Part shown: one piece after another, positions 47,189 to 57,327 of the stretch
Position numbering within the stretch: the stretch's first letter is position 1
How the letters are laid out: the number at the start of each line of letters is the position of its first letter
Origin: Litsea cubeba
Lineage: Eukaryota; Streptophyta; Magnoliopsida; Laurales; Lauraceae
Assembly (NCBI GenBank): GCA_012931725.1
Contig: CM022949.1
Location: 59,681,139 to 59,745,138 of the forward strand
Length of the DNA: 64,000 nt
Direction: 5' to 3'
The notes under the pieces: model-generated
What the model was told of the DNA's origin: nothing
Seen by the model: the letters and a program-made list of their open reading frames with translations, nothing else
The model's database searches: none
Program-made: the position numbers and the translations under genes

Positions 47189-48197
47189 TATATTGCCCTC
47201 CGCTTCTGCATCAGCTCTATTGACAGCATAGAGTTGTGCTCTCTGATGTGGTCTGTTCTGTCCTTGCTGCTATCTGCCCTGCTATGCATTCCTGTTCTGA
47301 TTTTGGGGACACTGATTCTGATTTTGTCCTTGCTAACGGGCCTATTGCTGTTGTTGCTGAGGTATGAACTGTTGCTGTGGTGCCTGTTATTGTAGTGGCC
47401 TAGCCTGGTTCTGGACAACAAGTGCATTTTGAGGTGGTGCTTGTTGCTGCTGATTCTGTCTATTCTGCCTCGGGCAGTCTTTCATCTGATGGTTCATCGA
47501 ACCACACCTGAAACATGCTCCTGTGATTAGATGACACTGGGCATTCCCATGATTCTTCCCACAGTGGATGCAAACCACTGGATTTTGTGCATTATGTTCT
47601 TGTCTTGGCCTCTTATTCTGATTATTCCTCTGCTGATAGTTCTGCTGCCGGCCTTGGCTTCTTCCTTGATTCTTGATGATCTTGTTATGAAAGTTCTCAA
47701 ACTTATATGCCCTTTTGACAGCTTCTTCGAAGGTGACAGGTGGCACAACCCTGGTAGCATCTCTCTCAATGATTGGGTGAAGTCCCTCAAGGAACTTAGT
47801 TACCTTCTTCTCAACTGTATCTACCAACTCAGGAGCATATCTAGACAATCTCTCGAACTTAGTGAGGTATTCGAGGACTGTCATATTCCCTTGTACAAGT
47901 TGCTAAAATTCTGCTGCTTTCTGCCTCTTCACATGTGCTGGTATGTATTTCTCTCCAAACTGCCTCTTGAAGTTAGTCCAAGCTTCTGCATCAGCCATTG
48001 TCCTATACTCTGCCTTAATGGTCTTCCACCATATGTCTGCTAAGCCCATGAACATAGAAGCTGCAAGCTGTACCCGCTCTCTGCCTGTACAAGTTAAGAT
48101 CTCAAATATGTTCTCTGTGTGTTCAAGCCAGTCATCTACTGTCATTGGACCCTCTGTTCCCATGAACTCCTTCGGGCCTCTTTTCCTAAACCCTTCG
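47189..48197 (-). pseudogene. Element C Gag, 5'-truncated by element D
   Basis: The retrotransposon-gag core is at 47903-48163 (DWLEHTENIFEIL, FMGLADIWWKTIK, FGEKYIPAHVK). A TAG near 47901 splits it from 47387-47884, which has FERLSRYAPELV and the CCHC knuckle CFRCGSMNHQMKDC. A Gln-rich tail follows toward 47190. Element D begins at 48198, removing the N-terminus from view. Confidence 0.88.
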
Positions 48198-50714
48198 TGT
48201 CACGCCCCGAAACCGGGACCTGCAGCGAACCGATCTCGGGGTGCGAAATTTTGGAATAATTTGAAACTTTTTGTATAGTTCCCAAGATCCGCGTGAATGA
48301 GGATAATCACATCTCATCACAATCAGAGTATATTTTTCGCGGAAGCTAACCAAGGTGTTACGACTCGGAATCCGTGGCCATCGGGTTCCATGTCGTACGC
48401 AACCAATGTCATAAAGCCATCTCGTAATAAGACTGGCATAAATCATAAATCACAACACACTGAGCTGGTAGTAACAAATCTATTATTTCCCATATTCAAA
48501 TTACAATTAACAGATGTCTTAATTACAAACCCAAAAGAAAAAGGCTGATAAAGCCATACAAAAATATCCAACTAGACAGAATACTACCCTCAATATTAGA
48601 TACGGACTCCGGTGCCATACTTGACATCTAATTGATATCAACGGTAGCCTCTCACGTCAGACCGGCGGTCCCACCGCCTCCTCTGATCAAACACCTACAA
48701 ACAGAAGAGAAGAAAACTGGCACCAAACAAAAAGGGGTCAGACACGACGGTCTGGCAAGCAAATAAACAAATAATATGAAATAAAAGAACGTACATAAAA
48801 CCAGACGAAATCATCGTAAAACCGAATAAATGGTCTAAACAATAATGACAATAAAACATGCTAAAACGGTCGAAAGTCCGAACATAAATATCGAGACAAA
48901 TAAACGGACAGTGTCTAAAGCATAAATATCTCGAAAAGGTAACCACCTAAGCGAAGCATTTAATAATTGGAAGTACATTTAAAACTGAACAGTAGAAACA
49001 ATACGATAAAGGTCGATATCGTGAACACTAAACAAATCAAAGCATAGAAAGCATAACTGACAATAATCATAAACTACAGTAATAGGCGGATAAAACCTAG
49101 GCGACCACAACTAGCTAAATCCTCCTATTACCAAAGTAATAAGAGCAGACAGAGCGTAGCCACTGAACGTGGTACTAAACAGAGGATCAAAACCGTAGCC
49201 ATACAAATGGGACCGGCAGATCATTACCGTTGCCATGGTCGGTACAGACGGAATCCAAGCTGCAGCTGGCGGACAGAGTAAAGATCCCAAGCCGGGTGAT
49301 CAGCCCGACAAGGAGACCTAAGCCTAGTGGTGCCTTTAGTTTTCAAACTCAAACCGATACAAATCTAACATAATACTAATCCCTTTGGCTCAGGGGCTCA
49401 CACCACATAGCTCTGGCCCCGTCTTGCCTCGGGGTTTTGTTTTCGAAGTCATAGCCTCTTTGGCTCATGGGCTCGCACCACATAGCTCTGGCCCAGTCTT
49501 GCCTCGAGGGTTTTATTTTCAAATACGAGTCTTATCAAAACAATAATCTCATCGAAGAAATCCCGAATGTGACGAACATACTCCAAATCTCTTTTCAAAT
49601 CGAATCGGAGAAAACATACGAATATCTATGGTAAGCCGTTCAAATACGCATCGAGGTGATTTGTATAAAATCATACGAGCAACCCTTTCGAACATGGGAA
49701 GACACATGATTTTATAACAAATCATCGATGCTATTTAAATTAGTTCACCAAAGAAAACAAATACAAATACTAATACCAATACAAATACATTTTTCTGACT
49801 TGAAATGGAATGGAATTATGTAGGATGACTTAATGATTTACCAAGGAACCATCTCAATGCACAACTATCATTTAAACATTGATTAGTAAAGAGCGCGTTT
49901 GATGCCAATGAAAATCCATGATATTTAAATGATAGAGTGCGCATTGAGACTCAGACGAATCCCGGATAATTTTACATACTTTCATTCTCTCATTGGTCCC
50001 ATTCCCATTTCACAAATTTCAAAGTGTCAAAACTCTTCAAAACAGGCCCATAGCTGGCCTTAATTCAAGTCCAAAATAGCCTACTTATTTAGCTCAAAAT
50101 ATCCCTTTTAAACAAGGCCTAAACCATTATTAAAACAGTCCAAACACTAAGCTTGATTGACCCACAAAACACATCTCAAAAACAGCCCAAAGCTAAACAT
50201 TGATTGGCCCACAAAACACATTTTAAAACAACCCAAAACTAAACATTGATTGGCCCACAAAACATATTTTAAAACAACCCAAAACTGAACTTTAACCGAG
50301 CCCACAAAAACTGATTTTTAAGGCAGCCCAAAACCAAACTTTGAAAGGCCCAATACAACAGTTTTTAAAACCGCCCAAACTGGCCTCGAACAGGCCCACA
50401 AAACAGTCTTAAAAACAGTCCACAACTAGTCCTTAAATGGCCCAAGGAACAAGTTTTAAAACCAATCCAAACTAACCATAAAACAGGCCCACCAACCAAG
50501 TTCTAAAACAGTCCACTAACAGTCATTAAAAACAGTCAAATGTCAGGCCCAAAGATGACCCAACATCAGATCTGAAATGGCCCAATAAACAGTTTTAAAA
50601 TAGCCCAAAACTAAACTTGAAACAGGCCCAAAGACAAGCCCAAAGAAGTCCCAAAGAACAGGCCCAAAACTTATCAATAAACGGACCCAAACCCAGCCCA
50701 GACTGAGCTGGGCT

Positions 50715-50795
50715 CGCTCGAGCGGACCCAGGCCCGCTCGAGCGGACCCAGACAGTGCCTGGTCCGCTCGAGCGACCCAGTGGGTCGCTCGAGCG
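50715..50795 (-). repeat. Cluster of four CGCTCGAGCG palindromes in element D LTR
   Basis: Exact copies at 50715-50724, 50735-50744, 50765-50774 and 50786-50795, with GACCCAG-type spacers. The cluster lies about 1.4 kb into the LTR, in the region downstream of the TATA box. Confidence 0.93.
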
Positions 50796-51678
50796 GACTG
50801 GGCCTGCCCAGTCCGGCCCGAGTGCAGAAAACTCCATTTCTTTGCATTTTTTTCTGATTTTTCTTGATTCTTTTGCTTCCTTTTCATTCCTACTCAATTT
50901 CATGAATTGTTGGGCCCTTCCTTGGCCTTCCAAACATATCAAACCATCCACAAAACATCCTAATTGGCCCAAACATAAAACTTTTTAAAGCAAAGCTTAA
51001 TTGAACCCCATACTTAACATAAAGAGGACTAATTTTACAAGATGAACAAAGTGAAAACCAAATTCCCTACTCATTGTACAATAACAACAAAAGTGAAAAT
51101 CAATATAACCTTGCTTCATTCATTCAATGCCAATCCATAAACCATGAAAAATTGAACAAAATAAAGAAGAAAAACCATGAAGCTTAACAATAACACAAAA
51201 ACATCATATTAATTGTGAAATTCACTTGCCTTGGTCAAGAGAAGATGTAAAAACACTCCATGAAGTCCACTTATGGCCTCAAGCTCCACAAATCATAAAA
51301 TCCCCAAAATGGCTCAAGAAGAAACCCTAGAAATCCACCATTTTCCAAACTTCATGAAAACCCATTGCATGTAGGATTAAAACACTCCAAATGAGGAGGA
51401 AAACAAAGATCTAAGGAAAAGAAAACCATTGCTAACCTTGAGAAGTCCTAACAAAGAAGAGAGGCTTGGATGAGGGATCTTCTCTAGCTCAATCATCTCA
51501 AAAATGGCATCTAGGGGAAGCTTGAAAGATGGGGAAGAAGAAGGGGAGCTCAAATCTCCATTTAGCATCAAGGGGCAAGAGATGCATGAGGAGAGAGAAA
51601 GGGGGCTGGGAGAAACCCTAATCCCTCTTTGTTGCAGGAAATGAGAGAAAGAATGGGGGAGACAAGAAGAGCCCATGG

Positions 51679-51686
51679 CTTTTATA
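51679..51686 (-). promoter_or_regulatory. Element D TATA box
   Basis: Minus-strand TATAAAAG about 505 bases into the LTR. Confidence 0.65.
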
Positions 51687-52186
51687 GAGAAAATGGGCTG
51701 GGCCCCATGGGCCCCAAGCTTACTAAAGCTGAAACTAAGGTTTGCGGGTCCCGAATGAAAACGACGAAGAAGAGAAAAACGATCGGCGAAATATCTAGTT
51801 TCCGAAAAGTATATTTTCCCCAATTTCTGAAATTTTCGAAATTCATGGACAGATTTCATGTGAAAGGTCAGTTTTGCCCTTTTTCCTCGAAAAACGTGAT
51901 TTCTGAGTATCAAACCAAAATGGTCAAAACATGAAAGTTGTTAAACTTCATAAAATAAGTTGAAATACACCAAATCCAGAATTTTTTGAAATCCGAAGTA
52001 ATTTCCCATAAAAATACAAATCCTAAGGACCGGGTCAAACCAAAGTCAACGGTCTACAAAATCTCCAAGGCAAGGAAAAATCCGGTCAAGCTCGAAAACA
52101 AGATCAAACTAAATCAAATCTCGCTTAAAAAGCTAAACCATGATTAAAATAATGCTAAACAAAAGGACTGGGGTCGGGATCTTACA

Positions 52187-54217
52187 TCCTCCCCCCCTTA
52201 GAATCCATTTGGTCCTCCAAATGGCTTAGACCACATCAAAATCGAAAACCCAAAAAGACAAACGAAAACACTGACACCCTATGCTAGACCTTGGTGACTG
52301 AGAGACCCTCTTGTCAAACCCGACGTTGAGATGCACGGTCAACCACACTCTGATTCGGTTGAAGGCTCCACACTAATCCACATATCTGCTCGAAAACAAA
52401 CTCCTCTGGCCAAACTGGTGTCCAACAATTCATCCAATCATCCTTGGTGTTATCTGTCGTTCTCGCACTGAGTCATTTCTTTTACTCACCTTGTCAGTCA
52501 CTGTCGGTTCAAGAACTGCAAATTCTGCCTCTTTCCATCGCTTTGGAATTCTGTGCTTTAAGTCCTTCGAAGTTGTACACGGTGCTCCCGATGCTTGCAT
52601 GAAGGTGTGATTGTAGACATGTTTTCTCCGGAATAATTCCCACTTTGAAAATTCCTGGAATTCCATACGCCTACCTACGCTGTACCATTCAGATTCTTGG
52701 CTCCAAAAATACCGTCAATCCCTGAAGAACTGAAACTTTCAATCCAAGTCTTGTATGATGGTGATTCTCTCGTAGATCCAACTTTACCTCCAACTGAACT
52801 TAGCACACAACTTGACATCCATCAACTCTTCAATTTTCACACTTCCAACTCCAACCATAAGCCAACACCACTCACTCCAGTCAATGCAAAAACAAATCTT
52901 ACAATTTGAAACATATTGACTAAGATAATTACTTAGTTAATTTTTTATCATTTTAAAACATAGTAGAAACCGAACCTCCAATTTGCCAAGTAAAGCTTAA
53001 TAAATAAAGTTTATCAAAGTTTGAGTATGAAACTACATTATTCATTTTGAAATTCATATTTATAGTATAGCTATACATCAAACTTCGTTGAAATCTGAGT
53101 GTTAATTAAACACTAAATCTTATTGAAAACTAACTCATTTGTTTGTAAAAATCTTGCGAAAATCTCAATAAGGTTGAGCGTTAAAACAAATATAGGAAAT
53201 CTACATAAAATCTAAACACAAGACCTTTAAGAAATTTCATTTTACATAACCATAGAAAACAACTCAATGAAATAGAAATCTCACACTGCTCTTTGAGAAA
53301 GAAACACAATTTTGAGTTACATGCTTTTAAAGACCAATCTTGAAAACAAAATCATGTGACTCATGAAAAGGGGTATAGTAACATAGTTTTTAATTCAAAA
53401 TAAGCCTCAAAGAAGAAACACAAATCCATTTTTAAACACTACAAGGATAAATCATAGATATTAATGAAAAATTATAACAACGATGAAAACATCACGAAAA
53501 TCATTCTTAAATAAGAAATGGACATCCAAACCACTGAGGTACTCCCTTGCTGAATCAACTACACCGGCTAATTAAGCTGCAAGTTACCGAACTTCTCAAC
53601 CAAAACCACGACCATGCTCGTCGAATCCGAGGAAATCCCTGAGTTCCTTGCACCACTCCAAATCTTACTAACTAAAGTCACTTCTCCCTTCATAAAATCA
53701 ATAACTGATACGCCTCTTGCAGTCCTTCATCTTGGAAAGATGGTCTGAGTTCGCCCAAAATCCACATTCACTTACCTTGGTGCATTGCATGACGATCTCC
53801 GATTAGCCGAAAGGGGATCTTCAACTACTGCTCGAGTTCAACTCTGACGGGCAATTGTACAGATCTTCTCTCAATAATCACAATGAAGACGCTGAAGGCT
53901 GAAAGTCTGCTGATGCTCTCCGAAAACAACATACTGAATCCACGAGGTTCTCAGTCTCCGACACAAACAAAGATAAAAGACACCGAACAAAAGCATGGAG
54001 ATTTTAAATTCTCCACCACTAAGGAGGAAATTTGGCCATCCAAATCTCCTAACAACACGAACTAAAAGAAAAGACAAGCAAAATCTCCCGAACTGAAAGA
54101 AAAGCCGACTCAAATCCTACGAAACAAAGACACGGGAAAACAAATCGACACAATCTAACGAGTCCTCACCACACGTCTTAATGTCTCTAGTGTATTTTAT
54201 TTCCTAGAAACTGACCA
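52187..54217 (-). other. Element D interior, non-coding
   Basis: It begins, at the 3' side, with the polypurine tract TAAGGGGGGGAGGA (complement 52187-52200). I see no gag, protease, RT, RNase H or integrase text in any frame; the longest open pieces are short and lack domains. Much of 52900-53500 is AT-rich. Confidence 0.75.
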
Positions 54218-54230
54218 GCTCTGATACCAA
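54218..54230 (-). other. Element D primer-binding site (initiator Met tRNA type)
   Basis: The minus strand reads TTGGTATCAGAGC, three bases after the LTR end at 54234. Confidence 0.88.
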
Positions 54231-54233
54231 ACC

Positions 54234-54986
54234 TGTCACGCCCCGAAACCGGGACCTGCAGCGAACCGATCTCGGGGTGCGAAATTTTGGAATAATTTGA
54301 AACTTTTTGTATAGTTCCCAAGATCCGCGTGAATGAGGATAATCACATCTCATCACAATCAGAGTATATTTTTCGCGGAAGCTAACCAAGGTGTTACGAC
54401 TCGGAATCCGTGGCCATCGGGTTCCATGTCGTACGCAACCAATGTCATAAAGCCATCTCGTAATAAGACTGGCATAAATCATAAATCACAACACACTGAG
54501 CTGGTAGTAACAAATCTATTATTTCCCATGTTCAAATTACAATTAACAAATGTCTTAATTACAAACCCAAAAGAAAAAGGCTGATAAAGCCATACAAAAA
54601 TATCCAACTAGACAGAATACTACCCTCAATATTAGATACGGACTCCGGTGCCATACTTGACATCTAATTGATATCAACGGCAGCCTCTCACGTCAGACCG
54701 GCGGTCCCACCGCCTCCTCTGATCAAACACCTACAAACAGAAGAGAAGAAAACTGGCACCAAACAAAAAGGGGTCAGACACGACGGTCTGGCAAGCAAAT
54801 AAACAAATAATATGAAATAAAAGAACGTACATAAAACCAGACGAAATCATTGTAAAACCGAATAAATGGTCTAAACAATAATGACAATAAAACATGCTAA
54901 AACGGTCGAAAGTCCGAACATAAATATCGAGACAAATAAACGGACAGTGTCTAAAGCATAAATATCTCGAAAAGATAACCACCTAA
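54234..54986 (-). repeat. Element D 5' LTR, end nearest the interior only
   Basis: 753 bases matching 48198-48950 at constant offset 6036. It stops exactly where element B begins (TGTTGACACC at 54987). CCTAA at 54982-54986 is the expected left target copy for B. Confidence 0.92.
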
Positions 54987-55713
54987 TGTTGACACCAAAA
55001 ATGTCACTTTGCCTTTTCAAGATCCAAAGAGCTACATGAAGTCGCAACCTGCCATAAATAGGCAATGCTGCTTCCAAAAATAAAATCTTGTCAGAATCAA
55101 ACAAAAACTGCAAGATTCTTCCAGACAGCCAAAAGAGGAGTACGCAAGAAGTTTCAAGCCATTTCAAGATCATTTGGCCTAACTTCGCTTCTCCGACAGC
55201 CAAATCAAGCCTCTCGGCGGTAAAGCTCTCCGGGACCATGATTTCCAAGACAGAACCTATGGATCATCTTAAAATGACTCCAATAGGTTCCCTGTCAAAT
55301 TTCAAGTCAATCGGACGTCGGTTGACCGCACATCAAACCGCGACATCTTCATCGCGATAAAAAGCAAGTCTACAGGTGATAGGACCCCAAACGGCTTCAA
55401 AACTCAAACAAAAGCCTATGGTTGGTCTTATTTATTGCTCAGCAGGCTTCACACCAAATTTCAGGTCATTCCGACATCGTTTGACCCAGTTTCAGCTTCT
55501 GACGGGAAATCGGCAACTCTGCGCGACAAAGTCTTCGGCTTTCTCAGGAAATTGGAAACTTTGCAAAATAAAATGCAAGGATTCTCATCAGGTTTCCTAC
55601 AAAGAAATCAGGCCAATAAATGATCAAAATGTCAAAGAAAAGTACAGAAGAAAAAAGAATCAAAAAAAGAGCAAAAACGGACGCAAAACGGGACCAAAAA
55701 GGGGGAAAACCCC

Positions 55714-55761
55714 CCCAGGGTCGCAGACCCCTGCGACCCTGGGCCAGGGTCGCCGGCGACC
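55714..55761 (+). repeat. Paired hairpin motifs in element B LTR
   Basis: CCCAGGGTCGCAG (55714-55726) and CTGCGACCCTGGG (55731-55743) form a perfect 13 bp stem with loop ACCC. GGTCGCCGGCGACC (55748-55761) is a perfect palindrome. Compared with A, one stem pair changes from T-A to C-G while pairing is kept. Confidence 0.88.
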
Positions 55762-56441
55762 ATGGACCCCGGGGTCGCCGGGAAAGCCCCGGAAACCCCG
55801 GGTTTTCGCCGTTTTTTTCGCGATTCGAGGGGTCCAGCCTCTGGTACTTTCCAAAATTCATGCTTTTGAGACACCAAGTCCTCTGATATCCGTCCAAAAC
55901 ACGGGTAAATCATCAAGAGTATCAAAGACAGTATTGATCGCCACCCGGTCAACCAAAAAAAGTGTGCTTTCCACCCGACCGATCGAGAAATCGACAGGAC
56001 AGATGGCACCGACCCGCTGTTGGCAACAAGCACCTGAAATTACATGGTCACCTGATGTCGATCTACATGAAGATCCATCGATGATCATCGACAGAAGAAT
56101 TCCAAAAGACGTGGCACGGCCCGCGACTCTTCAGCTACTCGGCGACCACTTAATGCGATTAATTGACTAGCTTTATTACAGTCATTAATCCATTTCTTTG
56201 GACGGCCCAATCAGAAGCAAGCATTTGGGAGTTACAAGTCAAGAGATTCATGGCATTTAACCCATGAAACTCCTCCCATCATGGCGATTAAAGGCGATTA
56301 AATGCCCTCAATCTCCTCCGGCCAATCAGAAGCCAAGAAAAAGGAGTTACAAAATAAACAATTCAATTTTGTAACTCCTCCCATTATGTGGCTTAATGAC
56401 ATTAAAAGCCCATAAGCTCTCCTAAATGGCTACCAAGAGCC

Positions 56442-56450
56442 TATAAATAG
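56442..56450 (+). promoter_or_regulatory. Element B TATA box
   Basis: TATAAATAG, conserved with element A (21514-21522, minus). Confidence 0.75.
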
Positions 56451-56592
56451 GAGAGCACTCCAAAGGAATCCAGATCGGAAAAAAGAGACAGACACACAGA
56501 CAGAGAGAAGCACAGAAATCCAGAGAAAGGAAAAAAGAGAGAAAACTCTGCGGAAATTCTACACCGGCCACCACAACAAGGTGACAAAAGTC

Positions 56593-56617
56593 CCTTGGGG
56601 GGTACCCCCCCCCAAGG
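56593..56617 (+). repeat. G/C homopolymer palindrome in element B LTR
   Basis: CCTT, six G, TA, nine C, AAGG, about 150 bases downstream of the TATA box and hence probably in the transcript leader. Confidence 0.82.
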
Positions 56618-57305
56618 TCCTTGCCTTCTCCTCCTGCCTCCAATGGCTTAGATGTGGCTTTTCAGCCCGTCTACTCGGTTTTTTTATTGGACATAGGACC
56701 TTCCTTTGGTCTTTGTCTTCTAAAAACCCGAGGTTATAGCCAAGCCAAGTGAATCAAATAGCATCCTCTGTTCTCATCTGCATGGATGATGGCGAAGCCC
56801 ACATATGGCTTGCGACCGTCAATCTAAACGAGTCCTCCACAATCTCCTGAGAAGTTAGATCCTCCTTTTCTTGCTTTTCATTGTAGTTTGTATTTTTTTA
56901 AAAGAGACAAAAATCACAATTCTTGTCTTTCATTATTGATAAGGATTGTAAATCGGCTATAAACGCCAAAATCGGCTATAAACGCCAAAAATCGGCTATA
57001 AACGCCAAAATCGGCTATATATGCCAAAAAAATCGCCTTTCACGGCAAATCAAAAAAATGTCTCTTTTCTTAAATATATGTGCAATGGAAAACTTGAAAG
57101 AAGTTGATTTCCTTTTTACTTGCGAAGGTTGATCTCCGGATCACCATTTGCAATTCCAAGTAAAATAGAAAATCTGGCACACCCACACAAAAAAAAAGAA
57201 ATGTTGATGCACGCCCCTGCCCCCCGGTTACGAAAGGGTCGGACCAAACGGACTCCCACGTCCGCCGACCTCGGTAGAACCAAGCAGGAGCGCGGTCCAT
57301 CAAGC

Positions 57306-57327
57306 TGGCATCACCCGGTGGGACTCG
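57306..57327 (+). other. Element B candidate primer-binding site
   Basis: TGGCATCACCCGGTGGGAC and following bases correspond to the element A site. A second PBS-like TGGCACACCCAC lies upstream at 57175-57186, also as in A. Confidence 0.55.

Larger units (their letters stand above)
40682..48197 (-). mobile_element. Element C: Del/Tekay-like Ty3/gypsy chromovirus, 3' LTR through gag
   Basis: The minus-strand order is Gag, protease, RT, RNase H, integrase, polypurine tract, 3' LTR. The integrase tail (VFHVSMLKKYIPD) and the long LTR fit the Del/Tekay chromoviruses. Gag is cut at 48197 by element D, so the 5' LTR lies outside the window. Stops are scattered through all domains. Confidence 0.9.
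48198..52186 (-). repeat. Element D 3' LTR (3.99 kb); no gene
   Basis: Minus strand TGTAAGATCCCGACC...GGGGCGTGACA. The portion 48198-48950 matches 54234-54986 without indels and with about five substitutions. It contains a 75-base tandem duplication at 49384-49520, a degenerate array of about 50-base units at 50030-50620 built on GGCCCACAAAACA, and four CGCTCGAGCG palindromes at 50715-50795. Open frames such as 48186-48446 recur in the other LTR simply because the LTR is repeated. Confidence 0.85.
48198..54986 (-). mobile_element. Element D: LARD-like non-autonomous LTR element inserted in element C gag
   Basis: A 3989 bp 3' LTR (48198-52186), a polypurine tract, 2.0 kb of interior without coding text, a Met-type primer site (54218-54230) and the first part of the 5' LTR (54234-54986). 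The remaining 5' LTR is displaced by element B. LTR ends TGTAAGATCCCGACC and GGCGTGACA resemble those of chromovirus C, so D may be mobilised by a Del/Tekay-like relative. Long LTRs with a non-coding interior match the LARD definition. Confidence 0.85.
54987..57302 (+). repeat. Element B 5' LTR
   Basis: TGTTGACACC...CCATCA, 2316 bp. The start is exact, from the junction with D; the end is placed by the primer site three bases on. It is homologous to the element A LTR in reverse orientation. It carries the TATA box, the hairpin pair and the G/C palindrome listed separately. Confidence 0.85.

Noticed and set aside
48186..48446. An open frame of about 86 residues repeated at 54204-54482, suggesting a conserved gene
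   Set aside because: Both lie in the element D LTR pair, so identity is due to LTR duplication, not selection on protein.
52430..54113. Short open frames in the element D interior as possible captured host genes
   Set aside because: All are under 82 residues, overlap on both strands and show no recognisable protein text.
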